From contig VGML01000014.1 of assembly GCA_016866415.1 (NCBI GenBank), positions 1 to 22,123 of the forward strand: a stretch of DNA of 22,123 bases, in the 5' to 3' direction. Source of the DNA: Bacteroidota bacterium. Lineage in GTDB: Bacteria; Bacteroidota; Bacteroidia; Flavobacteriales_D; Crocinitomicaceae. The notes under the pieces were generated by a model, which saw only the letters and a list, made by a program, of their open reading frames with translations, was not told the DNA's origin and did no database searches. Below are positions 8,463-16,074 of this stretch, piece by piece; the stretch's first letter is position 1; each line of letters starts with the position of its first letter. Both the position numbers and the translations under genes were made by a program.

Positions 8463-10253
8463 ATGGCAGGTGGTAAGGAAACCCCGAGACAGAAAATGAT
8501 TGGTATGATGTACCTAGTACTCATGGCGATGTTGGCCTTGAACGTATCGAAAAGTATCATTGATGCCTTTGTAGCGATTGAAGAGAATATCCAAATTGCG
8601 AATCAGAATGAAAATGGAAGAGGATCTCAAATTAGAAAAGATGTTGTTGCAAAAGTGGAAACTGGTGATACTCCAGCAATTAGGGAAAAAGCGAAGCGTC
8701 TTCTAGCTGAAATCGATAAGATTGACAAACTGACGGCGGAGCAAATACAATATATTGACGCAATCAAAATGGAAATATTGTCTGAAATTAAGGAATCTGA
8801 GGAATTATTGAAAGAAGGACCTGAAGATAAGGGCTTTATAATAGAAAAAGCTTTTAATGCATCTGAACCAACTAAACCTATCCGTTTTAGACTTGCAAAT
8901 GTTCAAAACAAGGATAAGTACGATGAAGTTATGCGTATTATGGGTATCGCAAATACAACTGAAAAACCAGAATCTTACTCTTGTGTGAGCAAGTTCGCGA
9001 AAGGTAAAAAAAGCGGTATCGATCTTTGGAATAGTCTTACAAATTATAGAGCAACAATTTGTAAAATTCTAGTTGAATCATCATCAAATGATTCAGTAAA
9101 ATACAAGTTTAAAGATCCAGAGATTAAGCAATTTGAGACGCAAGAGTCATTAAAAGCGGAAATTCTAAAGCAATTTAGTTCTAAAAATTGGATTGTACAT
9201 AAATCAGATTCTTCTGTTGTGTCAGATATTTACATTGCTCTAACGAAAAGAGAAATGGTGAAGAATGAGCATGAAAAGGGTAAAATGGAGCATTGGATCG
9301 GTAAAACATTCAACCATGCCCCAGCTGTTGGAGCATTGGCATCCTTGTCAGGTTTACAAAAAGAAATTTTAACCGCAAGAGCTGATGCGATTACGATTAT
9401 AAAAGGTAGAATTGGTGGCGGTGATTTTAGCTTCAATTCCATTGTTGCTTTGGCTACACCGAAGTTTGCTGTAGTTCAACCACAATCAGAGATTGAACTT
9501 GAAGTAAGAATGGCTGCATATGATTCAGACAGACAACCTATAATCAAACCGGATCAAGGAACACTTAAAGGTGATCCAGCTAATGGTGTTGGTATTGTAA
9601 CAGCCCGTGCAACAAATGGTAAAATGGAATTTAGCGGAACAGTGTCAATTACAGATAAATACGGTGCGCAAAAAACTGAGAAATATACAGCAGTTGTTCA
9701 AGTAGCAGCAGGTGGTGGAGCTCTAGAAATGCCAGAATACTTGGTTTTGTATCAGGGTTATGATAATTTTGTTGTGCCTTCATTATCTGGTGCATTAGAT
9801 CCAGCGTTAAGTGCTCCTGGTTGCAGTGTTACTAAAACTACAAGAGATGGTAAAAAAGGTTATATTGTTAGACCTGGAGCTGGAGCCAAATCTGTTACAA
9901 TGTCTGTAAGTGGTAAAGGCGGAGATGGAAAGCCAATTAAAGGTATTTCAAATACATACAAAGTGAAGAGATTTCCTGCACCAGTTGTTAAAGTTAGTAC
10001 CATTTCCAAAAGTATGGGTCAAACTATTACCGCAGGTCTTCCAGGAGATTCTCCTCTACGAGCTCCGAATTTTACAGTAAAAAGTGTTGAATTATTACTA
10101 GGAGACAATAACCCAACTTTTTCGGCAAATATTCCTGGTAGTGCTGTTCAGAAATTAAAAGTGAATAAGAAAATAGGAATTTCAGTTGTTGTATACAATC
10201 CAATCACGAAAACAACCGATGTTGTGTCTGGCGAGTTAAAAATTACTAATTAG
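8463..10253 (+). CDS. gldM: Type IX secretion motor/periplasmic shaft protein GldM (PorM)
   Basis: A 596-residue inner-membrane protein with a long periplasmic part. GldM has one N-terminal helix inside the GldL ring and then a chain of periplasmic domains that carries motion to the GldK/GldN ring. The start MAGGKETPRQKMIGMMYLV is highly diagnostic, and the arginine opposite the GldL glutamate is R9. The transmembrane helix spans about 10-30. Residues 31-280 are the helical D1-like region. Residues 310 to the end are beta-rich domains, with Gly-rich linkers near 415 (AAGGGALEMPEYLVLY). It is longer than the roughly 510 residues I recall for F. johnsoniae GldM. It starts 48 nt after gldL and ends 6 nt before gldN. 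Confidence 0.95.
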   Translation: MAGGKETPRQKMIGMMYLVLMAMLALNVSKSIIDAFVAIEENIQIANQNENGRGSQIRKDVVAKVETGDTPAIREKAKRLLAEIDKIDKLTAEQIQYIDAIKMEILSEIKESEELLKEGPEDKGFIIEKAFNASEPTKPIRFRLANVQNKDKYDEVMRIMGIANTTEKPESYSCVSKFAKGKKSGIDLWNSLTNYRATICKILVESSSNDSVKYKFKDPEIKQFETQESLKAEILKQFSSKNWIVHKSDSSVVSDIYIALTKREMVKNEHEKGKMEHWIGKTFNHAPAVGALASLSGLQKEILTARADAITIIKGRIGGGDFSFNSIVALATPKFAVVQPQSEIELEVRMAAYDSDRQPIIKPDQGTLKGDPANGVGIVTARATNGKMEFSGTVSITDKYGAQKTEKYTAVVQVAAGGGALEMPEYLVLYQGYDNFVVPSLSGALDPALSAPGCSVTKTTRDGKKGYIVRPGAGAKSVTMSVSGKGGDGKPIKGISNTYKVKRFPAPVVKVSTISKSMGQTITAGLPGDSPLRAPNFTVKSVELLLGDNNPTFSANIPGSAVQKLKVNKKIGISVVVYNPITKTTDVVSGELKITN

Positions 10254-10259
10254 ATCATT

Positions 10260-11552
10260 ATGAAAACACGTGTTTTTATTTTTACAATTTTGGTAAGTTC
10301 ACAATTCCTTGCTCAAGGAAGTGATAATTCCAACAGAGGGCCAATTAATATGCTTGATAATGGTGTTATTGATGGTGTTGTGCTCAAGGAAGAGCTACCT
10401 GTGAGATCAAAAATTGATTATGAACACGTGCGTGAAGCCGATTATGTTTGGTCTAAAAGGGTCTTTTCAAGAATTGATAGAAGGGATAGAATTAATCATG
10501 TATTATTCTTTCCAGATGACTATTTTGTGAGTACTTACAATTTTCCAAATAATGCGAAGAATATCGATAGTGGAGGTTGGGTTAAACACCAAGAGAGATA
10601 TTCGCTTTGGACGGTTATCATGAAACACATTATGCTCGGTGATTTGCAAGTTTTTGAAGTAGCAGATACCAATTTTACAGCAATTGAGGATGGTTATCAA
10701 TTTAAATATCCTATAGCAAAAATTTCAAATAACGATTTTTTTGATAACCCGAAATACAGAAAAAGAGCGAGTAGAAAGATTAGTTTCGGTTCTTCTGGCG
10801 ATCCATGGAAGTATGAGGTGACTCCTGAAGGTGAGGATGATGCTGTTGAAGTCACATTGCTCAGGGATGATGATAATGAAACATACGACGCTTGGTTGGA
10901 CAGGTTAACTACGCAAGGAGCAGATGATCAAAAAGGCCCTGAGTTATATCAAGTTCTAAAAAATGTTGATCAAACGAAACTTCGTACGCAATATGATAAC
11001 GCAAAAGGGGGTTCACCTGTTAAGTTTCCTGATAATTTGCAATATATAAACTCTGCATGTATAACAGCATACAATATTAAAGAAGATTGGTTTTTTGACA
11101 AGGAAAGATCAGTTTTGGATCGAAGGATTATAGCGATTGCTCCTGTTGCTAGATTAAAACCCTTAAGCTCTGGAGGTGGTGATGAGATTTCAGAAGATGG
11201 AATAAATCGTTTTAGTTCATTTATTGGTGTTGATAGAAATGGCAAATTCATAGATGCTTCGGGTAATGCTTATTCTGGAAGTTATGTAGAAAAAGAATTG
11301 TTTTGGCTTTACTTCCCAGATTTGCGAGACGAAATAGTTAATTATTTTACTTACAACGAAAAATCCGATTCCCAATGGATGTCGTTCGATGATTTGTTTT
11401 GGAAGCGTAAGTTTAGTTCAACGATTTATAGAGTATCTGATAAATTTGATCGTTTAATTGAAGATTACAAGTATGGTATAGATGCGCTTTATGAAGCAGA
11501 AAGAATCAAAGACGATATTCGCAAATGGGAAATTGATGTATGGAATTATTAA
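10260..11552 (+). CDS. gldN: Type IX secretion ring protein GldN (PorN)
   Basis: A 430-residue periplasmic protein with a Sec signal peptide (MKTRVFIFTILVSSQFLAQ). GldN/PorN joins GldK/PorK in the ring linking the GldLM motor to the outer membrane. Family-typical stretches are YVWSKRVFSRIDRRDRIN (62-79), the central IKEDWFFDKERSVLDRRI (273-290) and the C-terminal WMSFDDLFWKRKFSS (373-387). A highly acidic stretch at about 187-240 and a Gly/Glu-rich loop at 304-314 (SGGGDEISEDG) appear to be insertions that make it longer than usual. The start 6 nt after the gldM stop suggests translational coupling. It is the last gene of the operon, closed by a strong terminator. Confidence 0.94.
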   Translation: MKTRVFIFTILVSSQFLAQGSDNSNRGPINMLDNGVIDGVVLKEELPVRSKIDYEHVREADYVWSKRVFSRIDRRDRINHVLFFPDDYFVSTYNFPNNAKNIDSGGWVKHQERYSLWTVIMKHIMLGDLQVFEVADTNFTAIEDGYQFKYPIAKISNNDFFDNPKYRKRASRKISFGSSGDPWKYEVTPEGEDDAVEVTLLRDDDNETYDAWLDRLTTQGADDQKGPELYQVLKNVDQTKLRTQYDNAKGGSPVKFPDNLQYINSACITAYNIKEDWFFDKERSVLDRRIIAIAPVARLKPLSSGGGDEISEDGINRFSSFIGVDRNGKFIDASGNAYSGSYVEKELFWLYFPDLRDEIVNYFTYNEKSDSQWMSFDDLFWKRKFSSTIYRVSDKFDRLIEDYKYGIDALYEAERIKDDIRKWEIDVWNY

Positions 11553-11572
11553 AATCCTAAATTAATTACTTC

Positions 11573-11606
11573 AAAACCCTGTCACTAATTTGGCAGGGTT
11601 TTTTGT
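11573..11606 (+). terminator. Rho-independent terminator after gldN
   Basis: AAAACCCTGTCA (11573-11584) pairs with TGGCAGGGTTTT (11591-11602), giving a 12-bp stem with one G-T wobble and a 6-nt loop (CTAATT). A T-rich run continues through TTTTTTGTTT. It begins about 20 nt after the gldN stop and is the clearest terminator in the window. Confidence 0.9.
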
Positions 11607-11607
11607 T

Positions 11608-11615
11608 TACTTTTG
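11608..11615 (+). promoter_or_regulatory. -7 element TACTTTTG before the membrane-protein/kbl pair
   Basis: TACTTTTG is an exact match to TAnnTTTG. It lies directly after the gldN terminator and only 4 nt before the ATG at 11620, so the transcript would be leaderless or nearly so. A TTTG at 11589-11592 is only 15 nt upstream, shorter than the usual spacer. Confidence 0.5.
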
Positions 11616-11619
11616 TTCC

Positions 11620-12177
11620 ATGAAATGGATAGGAGAGCGAATTTCTTTTGTTGACGATAAAATCAAAACGACTATTGTCATCGAACCAGAGAAAAATTTC
11701 TGGATCAACGGAATGATGGGCGCTTGGCTTGCGATGTGGTATGTAATTGGAGGAGTTGTATTTTGGTCTCTCTTTACCTTAGATTTAAAAAAACAGGAAT
11801 CAATTATTTTAATAGTTTTTATTTCGTTCTGGATTTATTATGCGGTTAAAGTTACCCGTTCATTCTTATGGCTGATGTTCGGAAAAGAACTTATAAAAAT
11901 TGATGAAACTTCTTTTCATTTCAAGAAATCTATCAAATCTTATGGTAAATCGGTTCCCTATTATTTTGAAAATATAAAGAGTTTGTCGCTTAGAATTCCA
12001 GAAAAAAATTCAATTCAATCGGTTTGGGAATCCTCTCCTTGGGTGAATGGTGGAGAGCGAATAATTTTTGAATACTTTGGAAAAGAAATTGGCTTTGGTA
12101 GAAAATTGAATGAAAAAGATGCCAAACTTCTTTTTAATTTAGTGAGCAAACGAATAACAGAACGAAATAGAAAATAA
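11620..12177 (+). CDS. Hypothetical membrane protein with two transmembrane helices
   Basis: A 185-residue protein I do not recognise as a named family. The ATG at 11620 is preferred: a TTG 30 nt upstream lies inside the gldN terminator stem. Residues 1-30 are a soluble, strand-rich segment. Two hydrophobic helices follow at about 32-54 and 61-79. The C-terminal 95 residues (GKELIKIDETSFHFKKSIKSYG, then FENIKSLSLRIP, then GERIIFEYFGKEIGFG) alternate short strands and end in a helix, a layout like the bacterial PH-like domains found after paired membrane helices; that resemblance is an inference. Its stop is 1 nt before the kbl start, so it is translationally coupled to kbl. Confidence 0.75.
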   Translation: MKWIGERISFVDDKIKTTIVIEPEKNFWINGMMGAWLAMWYVIGGVVFWSLFTLDLKKQESIILIVFISFWIYYAVKVTRSFLWLMFGKELIKIDETSFHFKKSIKSYGKSVPYYFENIKSLSLRIPEKNSIQSVWESSPWVNGGERIIFEYFGKEIGFGRKLNEKDAKLLFNLVSKRITERNRK

Positions 12178-12178
12178 T

Positions 12179-13366
12179 ATGTACGGAGAAATTAAAAACT
12201 ATTTAAGTAATGAATTGACTTCCATTGAAGAAAATGGATTATTAAAACGTGAACGAATCATCGTAACACCACAAGGAGCTAATGTTGAAGTTTCAACCGG
12301 GGAGGATGTTGTAATCATGTGTGCCAATAACTATTTGGGTCTATCATCACATCCAGAGGTAATCCAAGCCGCGAAAAATGCCTTGGATACTCATGGTTAT
12401 GGAATGTCTTCGGTACGTTTTATTTGTGGAACACAAGATATTCACAAGGAATTGGAACGAAAAATTGCGGAATTCTATGGCACTGAGGATACAATTCTGT
12501 ATGCTGCTGCTTTTGACGCTAACGGTGGAGTGTTTGAACCACTATTCTCTGAGGAAGATGCAATTATTTCAGATGAATTGAATCATGCATCCATTATTGA
12601 CGGTGTTCGTTTGTGTAAAGCCCAACGTTATCGCTACAAGCACTCAGACATGTCTGACCTTGAAGCTCAATTGATTAAAGCGCAAGATCAGCGTTTCCGA
12701 ATCATTGTTACAGATGGCGTTTTTTCCATGGATGGAGATATAGCGAAAATGGATGAGATTTGCGCTCTTGCAGATAAATACGATGCGTTGGTTATGACAG
12801 ATGAATGTCATTCGGCTGGTTTTATTGGGAAAACAGGTCGCGGTGTTCCAGAATATCACGGAGTTATGGAACGAGTAGACATAATTACAGGGACACTCGG
12901 AAAGGCACTAGGAGGAGCAATGGGGGGTTACACGACAGGTAAAAAGGAAATCATCGAAATGTTGCGCCAACGATCGCGTCCTTATTTATTTTCAAATTCA
13001 TTGGCTCCGGCAATTGTAGGTGCTTCGATCAAAGTTTTCGAACTTTTAAGTTCTACAACTGAATTACGCGATCGACTTGAAGAGAACACAAACTATTTCA
13101 AGGAGCGAATCATTGCTGCAGGATTTGATATCAAACCTGGAGATTCTCCGATTGTGCCAATTATGCTTTATGATGCGGCGCTTTCTCAGAAATTTGCAGA
13201 TTTACTGCTGAAAGAAGGCGTTTATGCCATTGGTTTCTTTTATCCCGTTGTAGCAAAAGGACAAGCGCGCATTCGAACTCAAATTTCAGCTGCTCACACA
13301 AAAGCAGACCTTGACAAAGCAATAAACGCGTTTGTTAAGGTTGGAAAAGAACTAGGAGTTATCTAA
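12179..13366 (+). CDS. kbl: Glycine C-acetyltransferase (2-amino-3-ketobutyrate CoA ligase)
   Basis: A 395-residue PLP-dependent alpha-oxoamine synthase. It joins or splits glycine plus acetyl-CoA and 2-amino-3-ketobutyrate, the second step of threonine breakdown through threonine dehydrogenase. The PLP lysine is K242 in GTLGKALGGAMGG. The ring-stacking His is H136 (ELNHASIIDG). D208 and H211 lie in MTDECHSAGFIG. CANNYLGLSSHP (48-59) and the C-terminal RIRTQISAAHT, with the carboxylate-binding Arg, are also present. The length matches E. coli Kbl. The family also includes BioF and serine palmitoyltransferase, but the overall sequence and length favour Kbl. No tdh gene is in the window. Confidence 0.92.
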   Translation: MYGEIKNYLSNELTSIEENGLLKRERIIVTPQGANVEVSTGEDVVIMCANNYLGLSSHPEVIQAAKNALDTHGYGMSSVRFICGTQDIHKELERKIAEFYGTEDTILYAAAFDANGGVFEPLFSEEDAIISDELNHASIIDGVRLCKAQRYRYKHSDMSDLEAQLIKAQDQRFRIIVTDGVFSMDGDIAKMDEICALADKYDALVMTDECHSAGFIGKTGRGVPEYHGVMERVDIITGTLGKALGGAMGGYTTGKKEIIEMLRQRSRPYLFSNSLAPAIVGASIKVFELLSSTTELRDRLEENTNYFKERIIAAGFDIKPGDSPIVPIMLYDAALSQKFADLLLKEGVYAIGFFYPVVAKGQARIRTQISAAHTKADLDKAINAFVKVGKELGVI

Positions 13367-13385
13367 TGAGAAGCTTAGTGTTAAA

Positions 13386-13598
13386 CTAATCTTCCCATTT
13401 TACTTGAAATTCCAATTCATGTGAACCTTCACTTCGTTCGTGCTCAATTGTAAAACGAGCTCGATCTGGAACATAAATTGCTTCACCTGCAACAGAGATG
13501 CGAAAGTTCTCATTCTTTTCAATGCTATCAGCTAATCGACGAAGTTTGCTTACGAATTCTTCTTTTGAATAGCTTTTTTCAATATCACGATCTTCCAT
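13386..13598 (-). CDS. Amphi-Trp domain-containing protein
   Basis: A 70-residue soluble protein. Its second half (FRISVAGEAIYVPDRARFTI, then HELEFQVKW) matches the small amphi-Trp domain, named for its amphipathic C-terminal strand ending in Trp. A helical N-terminal region (SKEEFVSKLRRLADSIEKN) precedes it. The function of this family is not established. It is convergent with kbl, with only 19 nt between the stop codons, and lies 53 nt downstream of the small lipoprotein gene on the same strand, with which it may be co-transcribed. Confidence 0.85.
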   Translation of the reverse strand: MEDRDIEKSYSKEEFVSKLRRLADSIEKNENFRISVAGEAIYVPDRARFTIEHERSEGSHELEFQVKWED

Positions 13599-13651
13599 GA
13601 TTTAAATTTTTATGTTTAAACTAGATTAATTACCAAATTTTCACTCTTTTC

Positions 13652-13774
13652 TCAGGAGCCAAATACAACGAGTCTGTTTTCTTTGCTAATCCCAGAAACC
13701 AATTCAGGTTTATTTTCACATGAATTGAAAAGCAATGTTGCTCCAAAAACGATAATACTTGTTTTAATTTTCAT
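13652..13774 (-). CDS. Small lipoprotein, 40 residues (hypothetical)
   Basis: Reading from the ATG at 13774 down to a TGA at 13652-13654 gives 40 residues. They start with two Lys, a hydrophobic run (IIVFGATLLF) and the lipobox LFNSC, with C19 as the lipid Cys, then about 20 mature residues (ENKPELVSG...). This is the usual layout of very short Bacteroidota lipoproteins. A promoter-like sequence with the right spacing lies just upstream (13786-13818). The mature part has no recognisable domain. It fills most of the 319-nt gap between the amphi-Trp gene and aroC. An eroded remnant of a longer lipoprotein gene is the alternative. Confidence 0.55.
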   Translation of the reverse strand: MKIKTSIIVFGATLLFNSCENKPELVSGISKENRLVVFGS

Positions 13775-13785
13775 ATTGATTTTAT

Positions 13786-13818
13786 AAAAGTCACGTAAAT
13801 ATGCTAATTTTTCAAAAA
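13786..13818 (-). promoter_or_regulatory. Putative promoter of the small lipoprotein gene
   Basis: On the minus strand TTTTTG (13818-13813) is followed after exactly 19 nt by TGACTTTT (13793-13786), an imperfect TAnnTTTG. The ATG follows 11 nt later. The spacing is right but the -7 element has two mismatches. Confidence 0.4.
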
Positions 13819-13846
13819 TTCCGTATGAAAATAATTAATTTCATAA

Positions 13847-13876
13847 TTGTGAAAGGAATATTCCGAATTACTTTTG
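13847..13876 (+). promoter_or_regulatory. Promoter of aroC
   Basis: TTG (13847-13849), a 19-nt spacer and TACTTTTG (13869-13876) match the Bacteroidota primary-sigma consensus TTTG-N19-TAnnTTTG closely. Transcription would start near 13882, leaving a leader of about 36 nt before the aroC ATG. It is divergent from the small lipoprotein promoter. Confidence 0.7.
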
Positions 13877-13917
13877 ATTGACTATGTAAGATCTTAACTT
13901 CGCAATAAATTATTTGT

Positions 13918-14985
13918 ATGTCTGGTTCAAGTTTTGGAAGCATTTTTAAACTTACCTCTTTTGGTGAGTCACATGGACTTTCAGTTGGAGGAGTTATTGA
14001 AGGCGTTCCTCCAGGAATTAAACTTGATTTCGAGGCAATTCAAAACGAACTTGACCGAAGAAAACCAGGACAGTCAGCTATCGTTACTCAAAGAAAAGAA
14101 AGCGATACCGTTGTTTTTCAATCTGGAATTTTTGAGGGGAAAACAACTGGGACACCCATTGGCTTTTACATCGAAAACGAAAATCAAAAGTCGAATGACT
14201 ATAGCCATTTGCAAGATACCTTTCGTCCTTCGCATGCCGATTTCACGTATGAAAAGAAATATGGAATTCGCGACTATCGTGGTGGCGGAAGAAGCAGTGC
14301 GCGCGAAACGATTGCACGTGTGGTTGCAGGAGCGATTGCAAAACAAATTTTAGCTAAAATAGGAGTGAGGTTTTCGACTTATGTCGATCAAGTTGGAATG
14401 ATTCGGTTTGAAAGTGAATCTTTTTTTCCACTCAATCAAATTGAAGCCAATGCTGTTCGATGTCCGAATAAAGATAAAGCAGCTGAAATGGAATTGCTTA
14501 TTCGCGAAATTCGAAAAGAAGGAAATACGATAGGTGGAGCTGTGCGATGTATCATTGAAGGAGTTCCGATAGGTTTAGGAGAGCCTGTTTTCGATAAATT
14601 GCATGCAGAATTGGGTAAAGCAATGCTCTCCATCAATGCGGTTAAAGGTTTTGAAATTGGTAGCGGATTTAATGCCATTTCAAAAAAGGGAACAGAGCTA
14701 AACGACCTTTTTAATTCAGACGGAACCACAAAAACCAATCATTCTGGTGGAATTCAAGGTGGAATTTCAAATGGTATGCCAATAACATTTCGTGTAGCTT
14801 TCAAACCAGTTGCAACTATCATGCAGCCGCAAGAAAGCTTCAATCAGGAAGGTGAGAAAGTTGAATTACAAGGTAAAGGCAGACACGATCCTTGTGTAGT
14901 TCCTCGCGCTGTTCCGATTGTAGAAGCAATGGCAGCCATGGTTATTCTGGATTTTTATCTTCGAAATAAGTCCATACATTTGTAA
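13918..14985 (+). CDS. aroC: Chorismate synthase
   Basis: A 355-residue enzyme of the last shikimate-pathway step, converting 5-enolpyruvylshikimate 3-phosphate to chorismate with reduced FMN. All family signatures are present: FGESHG (15-20), DRRKPGQ (46-52), RPSHADFTY (103-111), YGIRDYRGGGRSSARET (115-131) and the C-terminal GRHDPCVVPRAVPIVEAM (321-338). The length is normal for the bacterial enzyme. The gene has its own well-spaced promoter, and a DUF4293 membrane protein gene follows after 11 nt. Confidence 0.97.
   Translation: MSGSSFGSIFKLTSFGESHGLSVGGVIEGVPPGIKLDFEAIQNELDRRKPGQSAIVTQRKESDTVVFQSGIFEGKTTGTPIGFYIENENQKSNDYSHLQDTFRPSHADFTYEKKYGIRDYRGGGRSSARETIARVVAGAIAKQILAKIGVRFSTYVDQVGMIRFESESFFPLNQIEANAVRCPNKDKAAEMELLIREIRKEGNTIGGAVRCIIEGVPIGLGEPVFDKLHAELGKAMLSINAVKGFEIGSGFNAISKKGTELNDLFNSDGTTKTNHSGGIQGGISNGMPITFRVAFKPVATIMQPQESFNQEGEKVELQGKGRHDPCVVPRAVPIVEAMAAMVILDFYLRNKSIHL
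14975..14982 (+). promoter_or_regulatory. Possible internal -7 element for the DUF4293 gene
   Basis: TACATTTG matches TAnnTTTG exactly. It overlaps the last codons of aroC and sits 14 nt before the next ATG. No -33 element is seen at the proper distance, so it is weak. Confidence 0.3.
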
Positions 14986-14996
14986 AAACTCAAACT

Positions 14997-15434
14997 ATGA
15001 TTCAGCGTATTCAAACCGTTTATTTAATCATTGCGATTTTATTGATTGCTTCTCCGCTTTCAGGTCTTGAAATAATGTCCTATTCAATCAAAGATCACAC
15101 TGTTTCTAAAAATGTATATTCATTTCATCTGCTTGAAAAAAATGAGCAGGAACCAAGTTATTATTATTTAGTAAACATTTTAGTAAGTCTTTTCGGTTTT
15201 TATGTCATGATGTCTTACAAAAATCTTAAACGACAAATGATGTTGAGTCGCATTTTGATGGGCTTGATTTTATTTGCTTGTTCCATGCCCATTATTTTGG
15301 CCATTGGAAGATCAGCGTTAATGCCTGGAGTTGGATTTTTTCTATTCTTGAGTGCCAGCTTTTTTGTATTTCTTGCTATCCGCGGAATCAATAAGGATAA
15401 GAAACTATTGGATTCGTTGAATCGATTGAGGTAA
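14997..15434 (+). CDS. DUF4293 family membrane protein
   Basis: A 145-residue integral membrane protein with four predicted helices at about 6-24, 57-74, 83-103 and 109-129. The N-terminus MIQRIQTVYLIIA and the layout of one extracytoplasmic loop after helix 1 are characteristic of DUF4293, a Bacteroidota family of unknown function. It starts 11 nt after aroC on the same strand and is probably expressed with it, possibly also from the element at 14975. Nothing in the sequence indicates a substrate or activity. Confidence 0.8.
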   Translation: MIQRIQTVYLIIAILLIASPLSGLEIMSYSIKDHTVSKNVYSFHLLEKNEQEPSYYYLVNILVSLFGFYVMMSYKNLKRQMMLSRILMGLILFACSMPIILAIGRSALMPGVGFFLFLSASFFVFLAIRGINKDKKLLDSLNRLR

Positions 15435-15520
15435 ATTAGAAATAATAATAATTCTGAATTATTCGACTAATTAAAATAGTGGTATAATTATTAATTTTCG
15501 GTAATTAAAATATTCATATT

Positions 15521-15986
15521 ATGAAAAATTTATTTCTAACAATAGTTATATCGATATTCTCTATTTTTAGCGGATTATCTCAAAAATACTTGTTGCGTTA
15601 TAAAGGAAAAATAGCAAGCTGTCCAATTGAAGGGTGTAACTGTAGTCAGGATAGATCAACAGAAGGAGGAGAAGATATGCCTGTCAAGGAATCTTTTGAA
15701 CATATACTTTATAAATCGAAATACAATAATTTGAATTGGTCGAAAGAGTTTGTTTTATTGGATCCTTTTGATGGTTTATGGATCGTTCCAATGTAAAATC
15801 AAAAAAAATGGCAAAGTTTATTACAAAATTTATTATTCAACAGAAGAAAAACACAAAGCACTTAGAGGGACTTTTGAGGCATCCGTTTTAGAAAAGATGA
15901 AGGGTTACAAATTTAAAACGAGAAAAAACAACAATCTTTTTTGGGAAGGTAAATCTAACCTAATTCACCATTCAGATAATGATTAG
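15521..15986 (+). pseudogene. Secreted small protein gene interrupted by a frameshift
   Basis: The first frame (15521-15796, 91 residues) has a signal peptide (MKNLFLTIVISIFSIFSGLSQ), a Cys-rich patch (CPIEGCNC) and ends at a TAA after DGLWIVPM. The next frame continues to 15986 with a Lys/Tyr-rich sequence (KIKKNGKVYYKIYYSTEEKH, then FEASVLEKMKGYKFKTRKNN) that looks like the natural continuation. It has no plausible start of its own, because its Met at 15750 lies inside the first frame. Skipping one base at about 15790-15794 (CCA-A-TGT or ATG-T-AAA) would join them into a protein of about 154 residues. This may be a real pseudogene, a sequencing error or, less likely, recoding. An 8-A run lies just downstream at 15801-15808, beyond the stop, so it does not itself explain the shift. 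I do not recognise the family. Confidence 0.6.
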
Positions 15987-16001
15987 AGAAATTTAAGATG
16001 T

Positions 16002-16030
16002 TTTGACTATTGCCAATTATTGTATTTTTG
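16002..16030 (+). promoter_or_regulatory. Promoter of the ankyrin/transpeptidase-like pair
   Basis: TTTG (16002-16005), a 17-nt spacer and TATTTTTG (16023-16030) match the Bacteroidota consensus. Transcription would start near 16037, with a leader of about 40 nt before the ATG at 16075. Confidence 0.65.
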
Positions 16031-16074
16031 TAAAGAGTCAAATTTAAATAACGCTTGTAATCTTCAATTTCAAA

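Noticed and set aside
11590..11619. TTG start extending the membrane protein
   Set aside because: It lies within the 3' arm of the gldN terminator and upstream of the likely promoter element.
13367..13385. Possible bidirectional terminator between kbl and the amphi-Trp gene
   Set aside because: The best stem (TTAGT/ACTAA) is only 5 bp of weak pairs, and no T run follows on either strand.
13934..14353. 139-residue frame inside aroC
   Set aside because: It overlaps the conserved chorismate synthase motifs in another frame and shows no domain or signal.
15447..15463. Palindrome AATAATTC-T-GAATTATT after the DUF4293 gene
   Set aside because: It is A/T only apart from two bases, has a 1-nt centre and no T run, and is expected by chance in such AT-rich DNA.
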